17,095 nt of DNA. Origin: an uncultured Clostridia bacterium. GTDB lineage: Bacteria; Bacillota; Clostridia; TANB77; CAG-508. The notes under the pieces are model-generated. The model was not told the origin of the DNA and did no database searches. It was given only the letters and a program-made list of their open reading frames with translations. Where the stretch lies: the NCBI GenBank assembly GCA_948919095.1, contig CAQYCU010000003.1, positions 1 to 17,095 of the forward strand. The letters are read 5' to 3'. Numbering within the stretch: position 1 is the stretch's first letter; each line of letters starts with the position of its first letter. A program made the translations under genes and the position numbers. Shown here one piece after another: positions 6,365 through 13,947 of this stretch.

Positions 6365-7745
6365 AAAAATAAACTTCAATGAAAGAATTTCTAATCTAAG
6401 AAAAAAAGTAATGCAAAATGCAATTACTATGAAAAAGAAAATAAAAAATGGTACATTATTTCAATTCAAACCTTTTAGTCTAAAACAAAAGAAAATACTT
6501 ACTTGGTGGACTGACAACAGTCCAGTAAGAAACAAAAATGGAATTATAGCAGATGGAAGCATTAGAGCAGGTAAAACATTGTGTATGTCATTGTCATTTG
6601 CATTGTGGGCAATGGCAAATTTTAATGGTCAAAATTTTATATTAGCAGGAAAAACAGTAGGAGCATTTAGAAGAAATGTTCTTTTTTGGTTGAAATTGAT
6701 GCTAAGGGCACAGGGCTACAAAATAAAAGATAGAAGAGCAGATAATCTTTGCGAAATTTCAAAAGGCGAAGTAATCAATTATTTTTACATTTTTGGTGGT
6801 AAAGATGAACGAAGTCAGGACCTAGTACAAGGTATTACAGCAGCAGGTGTATTCTTAGATGAAGTTGCACTAATGCCACAATCATTTGTTAACCAAGCAC
6901 TTGCAAGATGTTCTGTAAAAGGTTCCAAATATTGGTTTAACTGCAACCCAGAAGGACCAAATCATTGGTTTAAAGTAGAGTGGATTGATAAAGCAAAAGA
7001 AAAGAATATTTTACATCTACACTTTACAATGGATGATAATCCAAGTTTAGATGAAGAAACAAAAAATAGATATAAAAAGATGTTCGTTGGTGTATTCTAC
7101 CAACGTTTTATTTTGGGCTTATGGGTACTTGCTGAAGGAATTATATATCCTAACTTTGACAAACTGAAACATTGCATAAAAATAAATGATATTCCAAAGA
7201 AATTTGATTACTTTTATGTAACAAGTGACTATGGAATAACAAATCCACAAGTATTTTTACTATGTGGAATAAAGTACATAAACGGGAAACCACACGTATG
7301 GATACTAGATGAATATTACAACAAAGGTACAAAAAAGAATAAAAATGGACAAGAAGAAAAGATTACAAAAACAGATGAGTTGTTTCTTAAGGACTATAAA
7401 AAATTAATTAAAGATATCGATATAAGAAAAGTAATCATAGATCCTAGTGCAACATCATTAATCAATTTATTTAAGCAAAACAAAATTGTAGTTAAAGAAG
7501 CAGATAATAGTGTAATAGATGGAATTAATTTAGTTTTAAATTGGCTTGATGAAGAAAGAATCCATATTGTTGAAGAAAAATGTCCTAATATTATCAGGGA
7601 ATTCAATTCATATATTTGGGACGAAAAAGCACAAGAAAAAGGAGAGGACAAGCCGATAAAACAAAATGACCACGCATTAGATGCATTAAGGTATTTATTA
7701 CAGACATTATTCCCTAATAAGAAGAGGGGAGCATATTTTGTATGA
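6336..7745 (+). CDS. terL: Terminase large subunit, PBSX family (packaging ATPase and nuclease)
   Basis: A 469-residue DNA-packaging motor. The ATPase has a Walker A loop GSIRAGKT (74-81), a Walker B strand GVFLDE (171-176), and the coupling-like segment YWFNCNPEGPNHWFK (199-213). The nuclease part carries acidic residues in TSDYGITNP (Asp298), KVIIDPSAT (Asp369) and QNDHALDALRY (Asp445), as in other RNase-H-like terminases. I choose ATG 6336 because GGAAGG lies 8 nt upstream. GTG 6327 lacks a site at proper spacing and ATG 6351 has only weak Shine-Dalgarno spacing. The gene overlaps terS, indicating coupled translation, and the portal gene follows. Length is normal for the family, and no frame disruption is seen. 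Confidence 0.95.
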   Translation: MIIEKMQKNKKINFNERISNLRKKVMQNAITMKKKIKNGTLFQFKPFSLKQKKILTWWTDNSPVRNKNGIIADGSIRAGKTLCMSLSFALWAMANFNGQNFILAGKTVGAFRRNVLFWLKLMLRAQGYKIKDRRADNLCEISKGEVINYFYIFGGKDERSQDLVQGITAAGVFLDEVALMPQSFVNQALARCSVKGSKYWFNCNPEGPNHWFKVEWIDKAKEKNILHLHFTMDDNPSLDEETKNRYKKMFVGVFYQRFILGLWVLAEGIIYPNFDKLKHCIKINDIPKKFDYFYVTSDYGITNPQVFLLCGIKYINGKPHVWILDEYYNKGTKKNKNGQEEKITKTDELFLKDYKKLIKDIDIRKVIIDPSATSLINLFKQNKIVVKEADNSVIDGINLVLNWLDEERIHIVEEKCPNIIREFNSYIWDEKAQEKGEDKPIKQNDHALDALRYLLQTLFPNKKRGAYFV

Positions 7746-7758
7746 TAGGAGAAAGAGT

Positions 7759-9303
7759 ATGATAACAGAAATGGATAGAATAAAAATGATAATTGCTGAA
7801 GGAGCAAAAAAAGGGATGCCATTATCAAAATTTATTGATTTACAAATAAATGACTTCAAACAATCAAAAAACTATGAAGAAATGATACAAGGCGGTAAAT
7901 ATTTCAAAAATGAAGGAGATATTGAAGATAAGAAAAGAACATATATAAATCAAAATGGTGTTGAAGAAGTTGCCCCTCATGCTAAAAACTATATATTAAA
8001 ACATCCGATATTATATAAAATGATAAATCAAAAGGCAGGATATCTACTAAGAAAGAAACCAACTATAAAACAATTAATAGCTAAAGATGAAACTGAAGAT
8101 GAAGAATACAAAGAAATTCTAAAAGCATTATTTAACAATAAAATGCATAAAAGACTTAAATATACTTTAATCGAAACAGTAAAAAGAGGAATTTGTTGGT
8201 GGCAAATTTATATTGATGACGAAGGAGACTTAAAAGCTAGACTTAGATATGCAACAAGAATAATTCCGTTATGGCAAGATGAAGAACATGAAATATTAGA
8301 TGCAGTAATAATGACATATGACGTTGAGGTATATACAAGTGCAACAGATAGAGAAAAGAGAACAAAAGTAGAGTATTGGGATCTTGATGGAGTCAGATAC
8401 CTTATTTATGATGGGTCATCATTGATAGAAGATGTTGAAGAAGTAGAAAAAAGAAAAGATTTAGTAATTGGAAAAGATAGTGAAGGAACAAGTATTTTAG
8501 CACACTTTAGAATTGGAGAAACACTTCATAGATGGACAAAGATACCATTTATTTATTTTAAATATAATGGGGATGAAATGCCACTAATTCACTTATTAAA
8601 ATCATTAATAGACTGTTATGATGAATTGTGTTCGAGAACAGGAGACTCTATCTATGATGCACCAGATGGAGTAAATGTTGTTAAGAATTATCAATCAGAA
8701 GCAGGAACGTTCCAAAAGAACCTCGCTACTTATAATACAGTATTTTTAGATGAAGATGGGGACTATGACAGGAAAGATATTAACTTAAATATTGAAGCAT
8801 TTAAGAGTTTTATTGAACAATTAAGAAAAGATATTTATGAAGGTGGTTCTGGAGTAGATACCCAAAGCGAAAAATTTGGAACACAAGAATCAGGTGTCGC
8901 ACTAAAGCAACTATATGCTGATTTGGATTTAGACTGTAGCAATATAGAAACTGAATTCCAAAGTAGTTTAGAATATTTTATGTTCTTTTATGATAATTGG
9001 ATAGAAATGACTAATGGAAAAGATTATACAGACAAAGAAGTGGAATTTGTATTTAACAAGACAATGACAGTAAATGAAAAAGAACTTATTGAGAATTGTG
9101 TAAATAGCTTAGAAATATTAAGTTTAGATACTATACTTTCAAAACACCCTTATGTTAATGACAAGGAAGATGAAAAAGAAAAAATCGATAATGAACAAAA
9201 GGAAGAAGCTAAAAAACAAGAAAGTGAGTATGACAAAATGATAAAAGAATTGAATAAAAATACACCAACTAATGACTCTAAAAATAAAGTTGGTGGTAAA
9301 TAA
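7759..9303 (+). CDS. Portal protein, SPP1 gp6-like family
   Basis: A 514-residue portal protein that would form the dodecameric ring through which DNA enters and leaves the head. Features match the SPP1-type portal family: an N-terminal HPILYKMINQKAGYLLRKKP segment (the membrane-like clip region of the family), an aromatic/acidic central part with IPFIYFKYNGDEMPLI, and a C-terminal GTQESGVALKQLYADLDLDC helix set. The tail is highly charged (about 465-500), as in many portals. ATG 7759 is preferred over TTG 7738 because AGGAG lies 7 nt before it. The gene follows terL by 13 nt and its stop overlaps the start of the minor head gene (TAATG), the usual portal-minor head order. Confidence 0.92.
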   Translation: MITEMDRIKMIIAEGAKKGMPLSKFIDLQINDFKQSKNYEEMIQGGKYFKNEGDIEDKKRTYINQNGVEEVAPHAKNYILKHPILYKMINQKAGYLLRKKPTIKQLIAKDETEDEEYKEILKALFNNKMHKRLKYTLIETVKRGICWWQIYIDDEGDLKARLRYATRIIPLWQDEEHEILDAVIMTYDVEVYTSATDREKRTKVEYWDLDGVRYLIYDGSSLIEDVEEVEKRKDLVIGKDSEGTSILAHFRIGETLHRWTKIPFIYFKYNGDEMPLIHLLKSLIDCYDELCSRTGDSIYDAPDGVNVVKNYQSEAGTFQKNLATYNTVFLDEDGDYDRKDINLNIEAFKSFIEQLRKDIYEGGSGVDTQSEKFGTQESGVALKQLYADLDLDCSNIETEFQSSLEYFMFFYDNWIEMTNGKDYTDKEVEFVFNKTMTVNEKELIENCVNSLEILSLDTILSKHPYVNDKEDEKEKIDNEQKEEAKKQESEYDKMIKELNKNTPTNDSKNKVGGK

Positions 9304-10898
9304 TGAGTAGTAACGCAGAATATTGGATAAAAAGGTTTGAAGAACTTGAAAATGCACAATTACTTAATGAGGCGAAATATGTTACAGAACTACAAGAAGT
9401 GTATGAAAAAGCACTATATGATGTAAAAAAAGAAATAAATAATTGGTTAGTTAGATTTTCAATAAATAACCAAATAAGTATGCAAGAAGCAAAAAAATGG
9501 TTAAATATTCAAGAATTAAAAGAACTAAAATGGGATGTTAACGAATATATAAAATATGGCCAAGAAAATGGAATTGATTTGATATGGAAGAAACAACTGG
9601 AAAATGCTAGTGCAAAGGTACATATTTCACGATTGGAAGCATTAGAATTACAAATACAACAGCAAATTGAAACATTGGCATATAAAGAACAACAAATGAC
9701 AAATGATTTTATTATTGAATCATATAGGGATAATTATTATAAAACAGCTTATGAAATACAAAAAGGTTCTAATGTGGCATTTAAATTTGCAACATTAAAT
9801 ACAGAGATTATTCAAAAAATTGTATCTAAACCTTGGACAAGCGATGAGCAAACATTTTCTGATAGAATATGGAAAAACAAAAAAGCATTAATAGATACTC
9901 TACAAAAAGACTTAGAAAAATCATTAAGAGGAGATGCAGATAAAGTAATAGATAAAATTGCAAAAGATTTTGATACAAGCAAATATAAAGCTGGAAGATT
10001 AGTAATGACAGAATCAGCATTTTTTGCAAGTGCATCAAGAAAACAATGTTTTAATGAATTATGGGTAGAGCAATATATAAATATTGCAACATTAGATTCT
10101 AAGACATCAGAGGAATGTAGAGAAATAGATGGCAAAATATTTGATATGAAAGATTACAGAATAGGAGTAACTGCACCACCATATCATATTAGATGTAGAA
10201 CAACAACAGCTCCATATTTTAAAGATGAATACGAATTTGGAGAAAGAGCAGCAAGAAATACTGGAGGCAAAACATACTATATTCCAAGTAATATTACATA
10301 TAAAGAATGGTTGGAAAAATACATATATTCTGATCCAGCAACTAAGAAGGCATTTGAAAACGATGTGAAAATGAATAAAAATAAATCATCAGATTATAAT
10401 CAATACAATAATTACAAAAAGGTATTTAAGAATGGAGAAATTCCTAGCACGTTTGAAAAATTCCAAGAGATGAAGTATAATGATAATAAAGAATATGAAT
10501 TTTTAAAGAATTACTATAGATTATTCAATAGCAAAAGTATTCCAAAAGACTTGACTTATAAAGTTTATAAAGATAATCTTAATAATAACAATTGGACTGC
10601 AGTAGGATTTAATCCAAAGAAATTACAAAAACATTATGATAAACATAAAGATGATTTTGAATTTAAAAATCCAAATGAATATGAAAAGTTTGCTAAAGAG
10701 TTTATGAATAAAGAAATAAAAGACGATATTGAGGGATTTGTAAACGAAAACGGATATGTATTCAAATATGACAATAAAAACGGTATATTCGGAACGTCGA
10801 AGCCGACAGGGGTAACTGAAACCTTATTCAAGCCAACAAAAGCAAAAGAATATTGGAAGGAGCAAGTAGAAAAGTATGGACCAAAAAAGGAAATGTAA
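9303..10898 (+). CDS. Minor head protein (SPP1 gp7/Mu F-like) with C-terminal toxin-nuclease-like domain
   Basis: A 531-residue two-part protein. Residues about 1-310 match the Mu F/SPP1 gp7 minor head family, with GRLVMTESAFFASASRKQCF (231-250), IATLDSKTSEECREIDGK (261-278) and APPYHIRCRTTT (291-302); this part sits on the portal side of the head. After a low-complexity linker (about 320-430), residues about 435-525 contain HYDKH (444-448), GYVFKYD (484-490), GIFGTSKPTG (494-503) and TLFKP...YW (508-518). This pattern resembles the Barnase/EndoU/colicin/RelE-type nuclease domains fused to phage head proteins, which may be injected with DNA. Family assignment of the tail is moderate and its activity is unproven. 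The next gene, a small CPCC-type protein, overlaps its end by 23 nt and could be its partner. Confidence 0.85.
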   Translation: MSSNAEYWIKRFEELENAQLLNEAKYVTELQEVYEKALYDVKKEINNWLVRFSINNQISMQEAKKWLNIQELKELKWDVNEYIKYGQENGIDLIWKKQLENASAKVHISRLEALELQIQQQIETLAYKEQQMTNDFIIESYRDNYYKTAYEIQKGSNVAFKFATLNTEIIQKIVSKPWTSDEQTFSDRIWKNKKALIDTLQKDLEKSLRGDADKVIDKIAKDFDTSKYKAGRLVMTESAFFASASRKQCFNELWVEQYINIATLDSKTSEECREIDGKIFDMKDYRIGVTAPPYHIRCRTTTAPYFKDEYEFGERAARNTGGKTYYIPSNITYKEWLEKYIYSDPATKKAFENDVKMNKNKSSDYNQYNNYKKVFKNGEIPSTFEKFQEMKYNDNKEYEFLKNYYRLFNSKSIPKDLTYKVYKDNLNNNNWTAVGFNPKKLQKHYDKHKDDFEFKNPNEYEKFAKEFMNKEIKDDIEGFVNENGYVFKYDNKNGIFGTSKPTGVTETLFKPTKAKEYWKEQVEKYGPKKEM

Positions 10899-11070
10899 AT
10901 GTTGTGGAGAGTTAACTCTCGATGAAGATGATTTATTTGATATTTGTAGTAATTGTGGATGGGAAAGTGATCCAATCCAGGAAGATAATCCAGATTATAA
11001 AAATGGAGCAAATAAGATGAGTTTAAATGAAGCACAACAAGCATATAAAGAAAATAAAAAAATATATTAA
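10876..11070 (+). CDS. Cysteine-rich CPCC-family small protein
   Basis: A 64-residue acidic protein with five cysteines, KCKCCGE at the N-terminus and CSNCGWESDPIQ at 24-35, followed by DNPDYKNGANKMSLNEAQQAY. This is the Cys-rich CPCC family pattern (Pro replaced by Lys here), a small zinc-ribbon-like fold. CPCC proteins often neighbour toxin genes. Here the ATG at 10876 lies inside the last codons of the minor head gene, whose C-terminus is toxin-like, so a protective partner for the phage or host is a reasonable idea, not shown by the sequence. The ribosome binding site (GGAAGGAG near 10855-10862) is unusually far from the ATG, so expression may depend on coupled translation. Confidence 0.75.
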   Translation: MDQKRKCKCCGELTLDEDDLFDICSNCGWESDPIQEDNPDYKNGANKMSLNEAQQAYKENKKIY

Positions 11071-11073
11071 AAC

Positions 11074-11273
11074 AATGTAGTGGCGGAATAGACAGTCGAA
11101 TGTATGGCTGGTAAAACTCTTAACAAGGGTAATAGTAGACGCTAATGTCAGATAGATGGAGCTAGTGGTTCGAATCCACCGATGTTTGAAACAGTGAAAT
11201 AGCTGACAACATAAGGACTTTGAGTTCGGTCAAGTGTGTTTCATTATGTTGGGTGCAAATCCTAACCTACATT
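11074..11273 (+). ncRNA. Probable structured RNA with tRNA-like ends (~200 nt)
   Basis: No gene fits this stretch, but it is rich in tRNA-like signatures. A 7-bp acceptor-like stem joins AATGTAG (11074-11080) to CTACATT (11267-11273). The 5' strand is followed by TGGCGGAAT, like positions 8-20 of tRNA-Leu. The 3' strand is preceded by a T-arm-like hairpin, GTTGGG-TGCAAAT-CCTAAC (11248-11266). A second, perfect T-arm motif, GTGG-TTCGAAT-CCAC, sits at 11165-11179. An ACTC-TTAACAA-GGGT hairpin (11116-11130) resembles an anticodon arm. No CCA is encoded, and the body is too long for a tRNA. A terminator follows 26 nt later. It could be a degenerate tRNA pair, a tRNA-like phage RNA, or a processing signal. 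It is not a canonical tRNA or tmRNA. Confidence 0.6.
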
Positions 11274-11298
11274 ATTATAATTAAATAGTTATAAATAG

Positions 11299-11325
11299 TA
11301 GACATCTTAAAGGTGTCTATTTTTT
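11299..11325 (+). terminator. Intrinsic terminator after the tRNA-like RNA
   Basis: An 8-bp stem (TAGACATC at 11299-11306 with GGTGTCTA at 11312-11319, one wobble pair) closes a 5-nt loop and leads into six Ts (11320-11325). It lies inside the head-gene operon, between the tRNA-like region and the scaffold gene, so capsid transcripts must read through it or start afresh downstream. No clear promoter is visible between 11326 and 11422. Confidence 0.8.
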
Positions 11326-11344
11326 ATATATCACGATTTTGTAA

Positions 11345-11403
11345 GTTGTTCGATAACAACACCAGGTCGGAGGCGTTGCTCCGTATAAAAACACGAATGC
11401 CTG
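11345..11403 (+). promoter_or_regulatory. Structured leader before the scaffold gene, with competing hairpins
   Basis: A 6-bp hairpin GTTGTT-CGAT-AACAAC (11345-11360) is followed by CGGAG/CTCCG (11368-11383, loop GCGTTG). The segment AGGCGTT (11371-11377) can instead pair with AATGCCT (11396-11402, one wobble), and CAGG (11363-11366) with CCTG (11400-11403). The CGGAG hairpin and the AGGCGTT pairing exclude each other. The region ends 6 nt before the scaffold ribosome binding site AAAGGAG (11409-11415), so it could tune scaffold/capsid translation. No known riboswitch is recognised. Confidence 0.4.
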
Positions 11404-11422
11404 AATTGAAAGGAGAACTCAA

Positions 11423-12031
11423 ATGAAAAGAGAGGAACTAAAAGCTATGGGATTAACAGATGAACAAGTTGAAGCTGTTATGTCCAAAAATGGTGCAGAG
11501 GTTGCTGCACTTAATACTCAGATTACAACCTTAAAATCTGAAAAAGCACAATTAGAGAATGACAAAAAAGTTATTACTAAAGAAAAAGAAGATAAGGAAA
11601 AAGCACTAGACGATTTACAAAAAAACAGTATTTCAAATGAGGAATACCAAAACAAAATCAAAGAAATTGAAGCAAATGCAAAAAAAGAACATGAAGATTA
11701 TGTATTAGACCAATTAATAGACCAATCATTAGAAGAGGCAAAAGTTCTAAAAACAGAACTTGCAAGAAATTCTATAAAGAAATCTTTGGATATGGATAAA
11801 ATATCAATTGCTAAAGATGGTAAGTCATTAATTGGAATAAAGGAACAATTAGAGGCTACAAAGAAAACAGATCCATATTTCTTTGAAAAGAAAAAAGCAT
11901 CAGGATATGAACCAGTTGATCCTGAAGGAAACAAAGGAGACGAAGGGGACGAAATTAGTATGGCTTCTAATTTCGCCAAAGAAGCTAACAAAAGCGAAAG
12001 TCAAGAAACAAAAAGTCAATTTTTTAATTAA
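11423..12031 (+). CDS. Capsid scaffolding protein (phage GP20-like)
   Basis: A 202-residue, very charged protein matching the phage GP20/scaffold family. MKREELKAMGLTDEQVEAVM (1-20) is the family's standard opening. A long heptad-like coiled coil follows (about 25-85, rich in Lys, Glu and Leu), then the conserved GIKEQLEATKKTDPYFF segment (143-159) and an acidic, disordered tail. Scaffolds guide capsid assembly and leave before DNA packaging. The ATG at 11423 has AAAGGAG upstream. The decoration and major capsid genes follow, the normal order. The gene is preceded by an internal terminator and a structured leader, so its expression depends on read-through or a promoter I cannot see. Confidence 0.88.
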   Translation: MKREELKAMGLTDEQVEAVMSKNGAEVAALNTQITTLKSEKAQLENDKKVITKEKEDKEKALDDLQKNSISNEEYQNKIKEIEANAKKEHEDYVLDQLIDQSLEEAKVLKTELARNSIKKSLDMDKISIAKDGKSLIGIKEQLEATKKTDPYFFEKKKASGYEPVDPEGNKGDEGDEISMASNFAKEANKSESQETKSQFFN

Positions 12032-12047
12032 ATAGGAGGTAAAAATT

Positions 12048-12380
12048 ATGTACGTAGAAAAACAAAGTGTCCAAGAAGTAAATTTTTTAGCATCAGCTAA
12101 ATTTCAAAACTATACTAGACAAATTAGTGATGAAGGTATAGCAGCTAATGAGAAAGGAAAGAAAATAGTTCCAGCAGGAACTGTATACAGAAATGAAAAT
12201 GGAGTTGCAATCGGATTAGTATTTGCTGATGTAGATGTAACTCATGGACCACAACCTGGAGCAGTAATGTATCAAGGAATAGTTTATGGTTCAAAGTTAC
12301 CTAATGCTGTTGAAGAAGCAGACAAGGCAACAATGAAAGGTATCTTATTTAAAGATGATTATGAAAATCAAACAAAATAA
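12048..12380 (+). CDS. Head decoration protein-like
   Basis: A 110-residue protein between scaffold and capsid genes. The sequence is beta-rich with Gly/Ala turns: IVPAGTVYRNENGVAIGLVFADVDVTHG (about 40-67, abbreviated here), then PGAVMYQGIVYGSKLP and KGILFKDD. This resembles phage head decoration proteins that trimerise on the capsid surface and stabilise it. No signal peptide or transmembrane segment is present. The ATG at 12048 has a strong AGGAGG. Position and composition support the call, but this family is variable, so a different capsid accessory role cannot be excluded. Confidence 0.75.
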   Translation: MYVEKQSVQEVNFLASAKFQNYTRQISDEGIAANEKGKKIVPAGTVYRNENGVAIGLVFADVDVTHGPQPGAVMYQGIVYGSKLPNAVEEADKATMKGILFKDDYENQTK

Positions 12381-12420
12381 TAAAAAATTTAAAAAAATTA
12401 AATAAAGGAGAGTGTATATT

Positions 12421-13443
12421 ATGCCAAAAAGTATAGCAGAATTATTTCCACAACAGGAAATATTAAATTATTTAAAAGAAAGAAAATTCAAACCTATGAT
12501 GGGAGAGGAATTATATCCAGAAGTGAAAAAACAATCACTTAAATTCGAAATATTAACTAACAAAAGCAAGACACCAGTAACAGCAAGTGTTCATGCTTTC
12601 AATACTGAATCTGAAATCGGTACAAGAGAAGCTGAAAAACTTGCAATTGAGGCAGCTTTGATTAAGAGAAAAATGCAATTAAAAGAAGAAGATATAATCG
12701 CATTACAAGCACCAAGAAATGAAGCAGAAAGAACATACTTAATGAAAGAAGTATATAATGACATTGAGAATCTTGTTCAAAGTATTAGAGCAAGAGTAGA
12801 AAGAATGAGAATGGAAGTAACAGCAACAGGAAAAGTAACTTTAAATGAAAATGGATTAAATGCTACAATTGATTATGGTGTACCAGATACAAATAAAATT
12901 GCTAATGTTAACTGGAACTTAGAGTCAGCAAATCCAATTCAAGACATGATTAATTGGAGAAATCAATTAGATAGTGCACCAGGAAGAATATTAACTTCTA
13001 CAACTATTCTTTCAAAAATATTATCTAATAAAGCTGTTGTAAATGCATTATTTGGAAAAGACACATCAAGAATTGCTAGTGTAGGAGAATTAAACAACTA
13101 TTTAAATCAATTAAAACTTCCAAGTATTTATACATATGATGAAAAATATAGAAAAGAAAAAGCAGATGGTAAAGGTTATGAAAAATTAAGATACTTCCCA
13201 GAAAATGCATTTGTTATGATGCCAAGTGAACAATTAGGAGAAACTCTATATGGACCAACTGCAGAAGAAATAAGATTAAATGGAAATCCAACAGTAGATA
13301 TTAGAACTGTAGGAAAAATCCTTGCAATGGTTTATGATGAGTCATTAGATCCAGTAAGCACATGGGAAAAAGCAGTTGCTACAGCTATTCCATCATTAAA
13401 TTGTGCAGATGAGCTATTCCAAGCAAGTATAGTAATTAACTAA
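12421..13443 (+). CDS. Major capsid protein (phage capsid E family, HK97 fold)
   Basis: A 340-residue major capsid protein of the lambda gpE-like family. It begins MPKSIAELFPQQEILNYLK and shows family segments such as EAEKLAIEAALIKRKMQLKE (about 74-93), NWRNQLDSAPGRILTSTTIL, and the C-terminal MVYDESLDPVSTWEKAVA. ATG 12421 has AAGGAG 10 nt upstream; the GTG at 12412 is inside that site and is rejected. It is expected to be the most abundant virion protein. A 14-bp hairpin begins at its stop codon and may protect or limit its mRNA. Scaffold and decoration genes lie upstream, connector genes downstream. Confidence 0.95.
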   Translation: MPKSIAELFPQQEILNYLKERKFKPMMGEELYPEVKKQSLKFEILTNKSKTPVTASVHAFNTESEIGTREAEKLAIEAALIKRKMQLKEEDIIALQAPRNEAERTYLMKEVYNDIENLVQSIRARVERMRMEVTATGKVTLNENGLNATIDYGVPDTNKIANVNWNLESANPIQDMINWRNQLDSAPGRILTSTTILSKILSNKAVVNALFGKDTSRIASVGELNNYLNQLKLPSIYTYDEKYRKEKADGKGYEKLRYFPENAFVMMPSEQLGETLYGPTAEEIRLNGNPTVDIRTVGKILAMVYDESLDPVSTWEKAVATAIPSLNCADELFQASIVIN

Positions 13444-13472
13444 TAAGTAGGGCTAAAAAGCTCTACTTATTA
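13441..13472 (+). repeat. Strong hairpin at the end of the capsid gene
   Basis: A 14-bp stem (TAATAAGTAGGGCT at 13441-13454 with AGCTCTACTTATTA at 13459-13472, one wobble) closes an AAAA loop and begins on the stop codon. It has no run of Ts behind it (AATTTATA), so it is unlikely to be an efficient terminator. It may stabilise the 3' end of capsid mRNA or set the drop in expression before the connector genes. Confidence 0.8.
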
Positions 13473-13495
13473 AATTTATAAAACGGAGGTAGAAA

Positions 13496-13939
13496 ATGAA
13501 AACTGTAAAAGTAAAAGGAATAGGGGTTCAAGTAAATGGAACTTCTTATTTTAAAAATGATGTATTTGAAGTAACAGATGAAGAATATGAACTAATTAAA
13601 GAATTTGTAGATGTATTAAGCGAAAATAGCAAAAATGTCAATAAAAGAATTGTACAAATAAAAGTAGAAAATGAGGACCTTGACTTAAAAGAAGTAGAAG
13701 AATACTTGTATAATTGTTTAGAAAATTTCGGAAAAGAAGAAAATGATGGTAGCGACACAAATGTCGGTGGCAAAGCAGGAGAAAATTCTGACGAAGATGA
13801 AGAACTAGAAGCACTAAAAGATAGAGCAAAAGAACTAGGAATTAATGTAACACACAATATGAAAAAAGAAACAATTATAAAAAAGATAGAAGAAATTGAA
13901 CAAGATCCAGGAGAAAACCCAAATCCAGAAGGAGAGTAG
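13496..13939 (+). CDS. YqbF-like protein with C-terminal HeH/SAP-type domain
   Basis: A 147-residue protein with two parts. Residues 1-45 (MKTVKVKGIGVQVNGTSYFKNDVF...) resemble the N-terminal domain of B. subtilis skin-element YqbF. Residues about 107-140 (ELEALKDRAKELGINVTHNM, then KKETIIKKIEE) fit the HeH/LEM/SAP helix-extended loop-helix motif, commonly nucleic-acid binding. The middle is acidic and of low complexity (Glu, Asp, Gly). The same position between capsid and connector genes is occupied by YqbF in PBSX-like elements. Its function is not known. The ATG at 13496 has CGGAGG. Confidence 0.7.
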   Translation: MKTVKVKGIGVQVNGTSYFKNDVFEVTDEEYELIKEFVDVLSENSKNVNKRIVQIKVENEDLDLKEVEEYLYNCLENFGKEENDGSDTNVGGKAGENSDEDEELEALKDRAKELGINVTHNMKKETIIKKIEEIEQDPGENPNPEGE

Positions 13940-13947
13940 GTGGAACT

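Noticed and set aside
11070..11188. Ordinary tRNA-Leu gene
   Set aside because: The T-arm and D-region resemble tRNA-Leu, but the acceptor pairing has a mismatch, the anticodon arm is poor, the body is too long and no CCA is encoded.
11074..11273. tmRNA
   Set aside because: The acceptor-like stem lacks the G3-U70 pair needed for alanine charging, there is no CCA, and the ~200-nt length is too short for a normal tmRNA.
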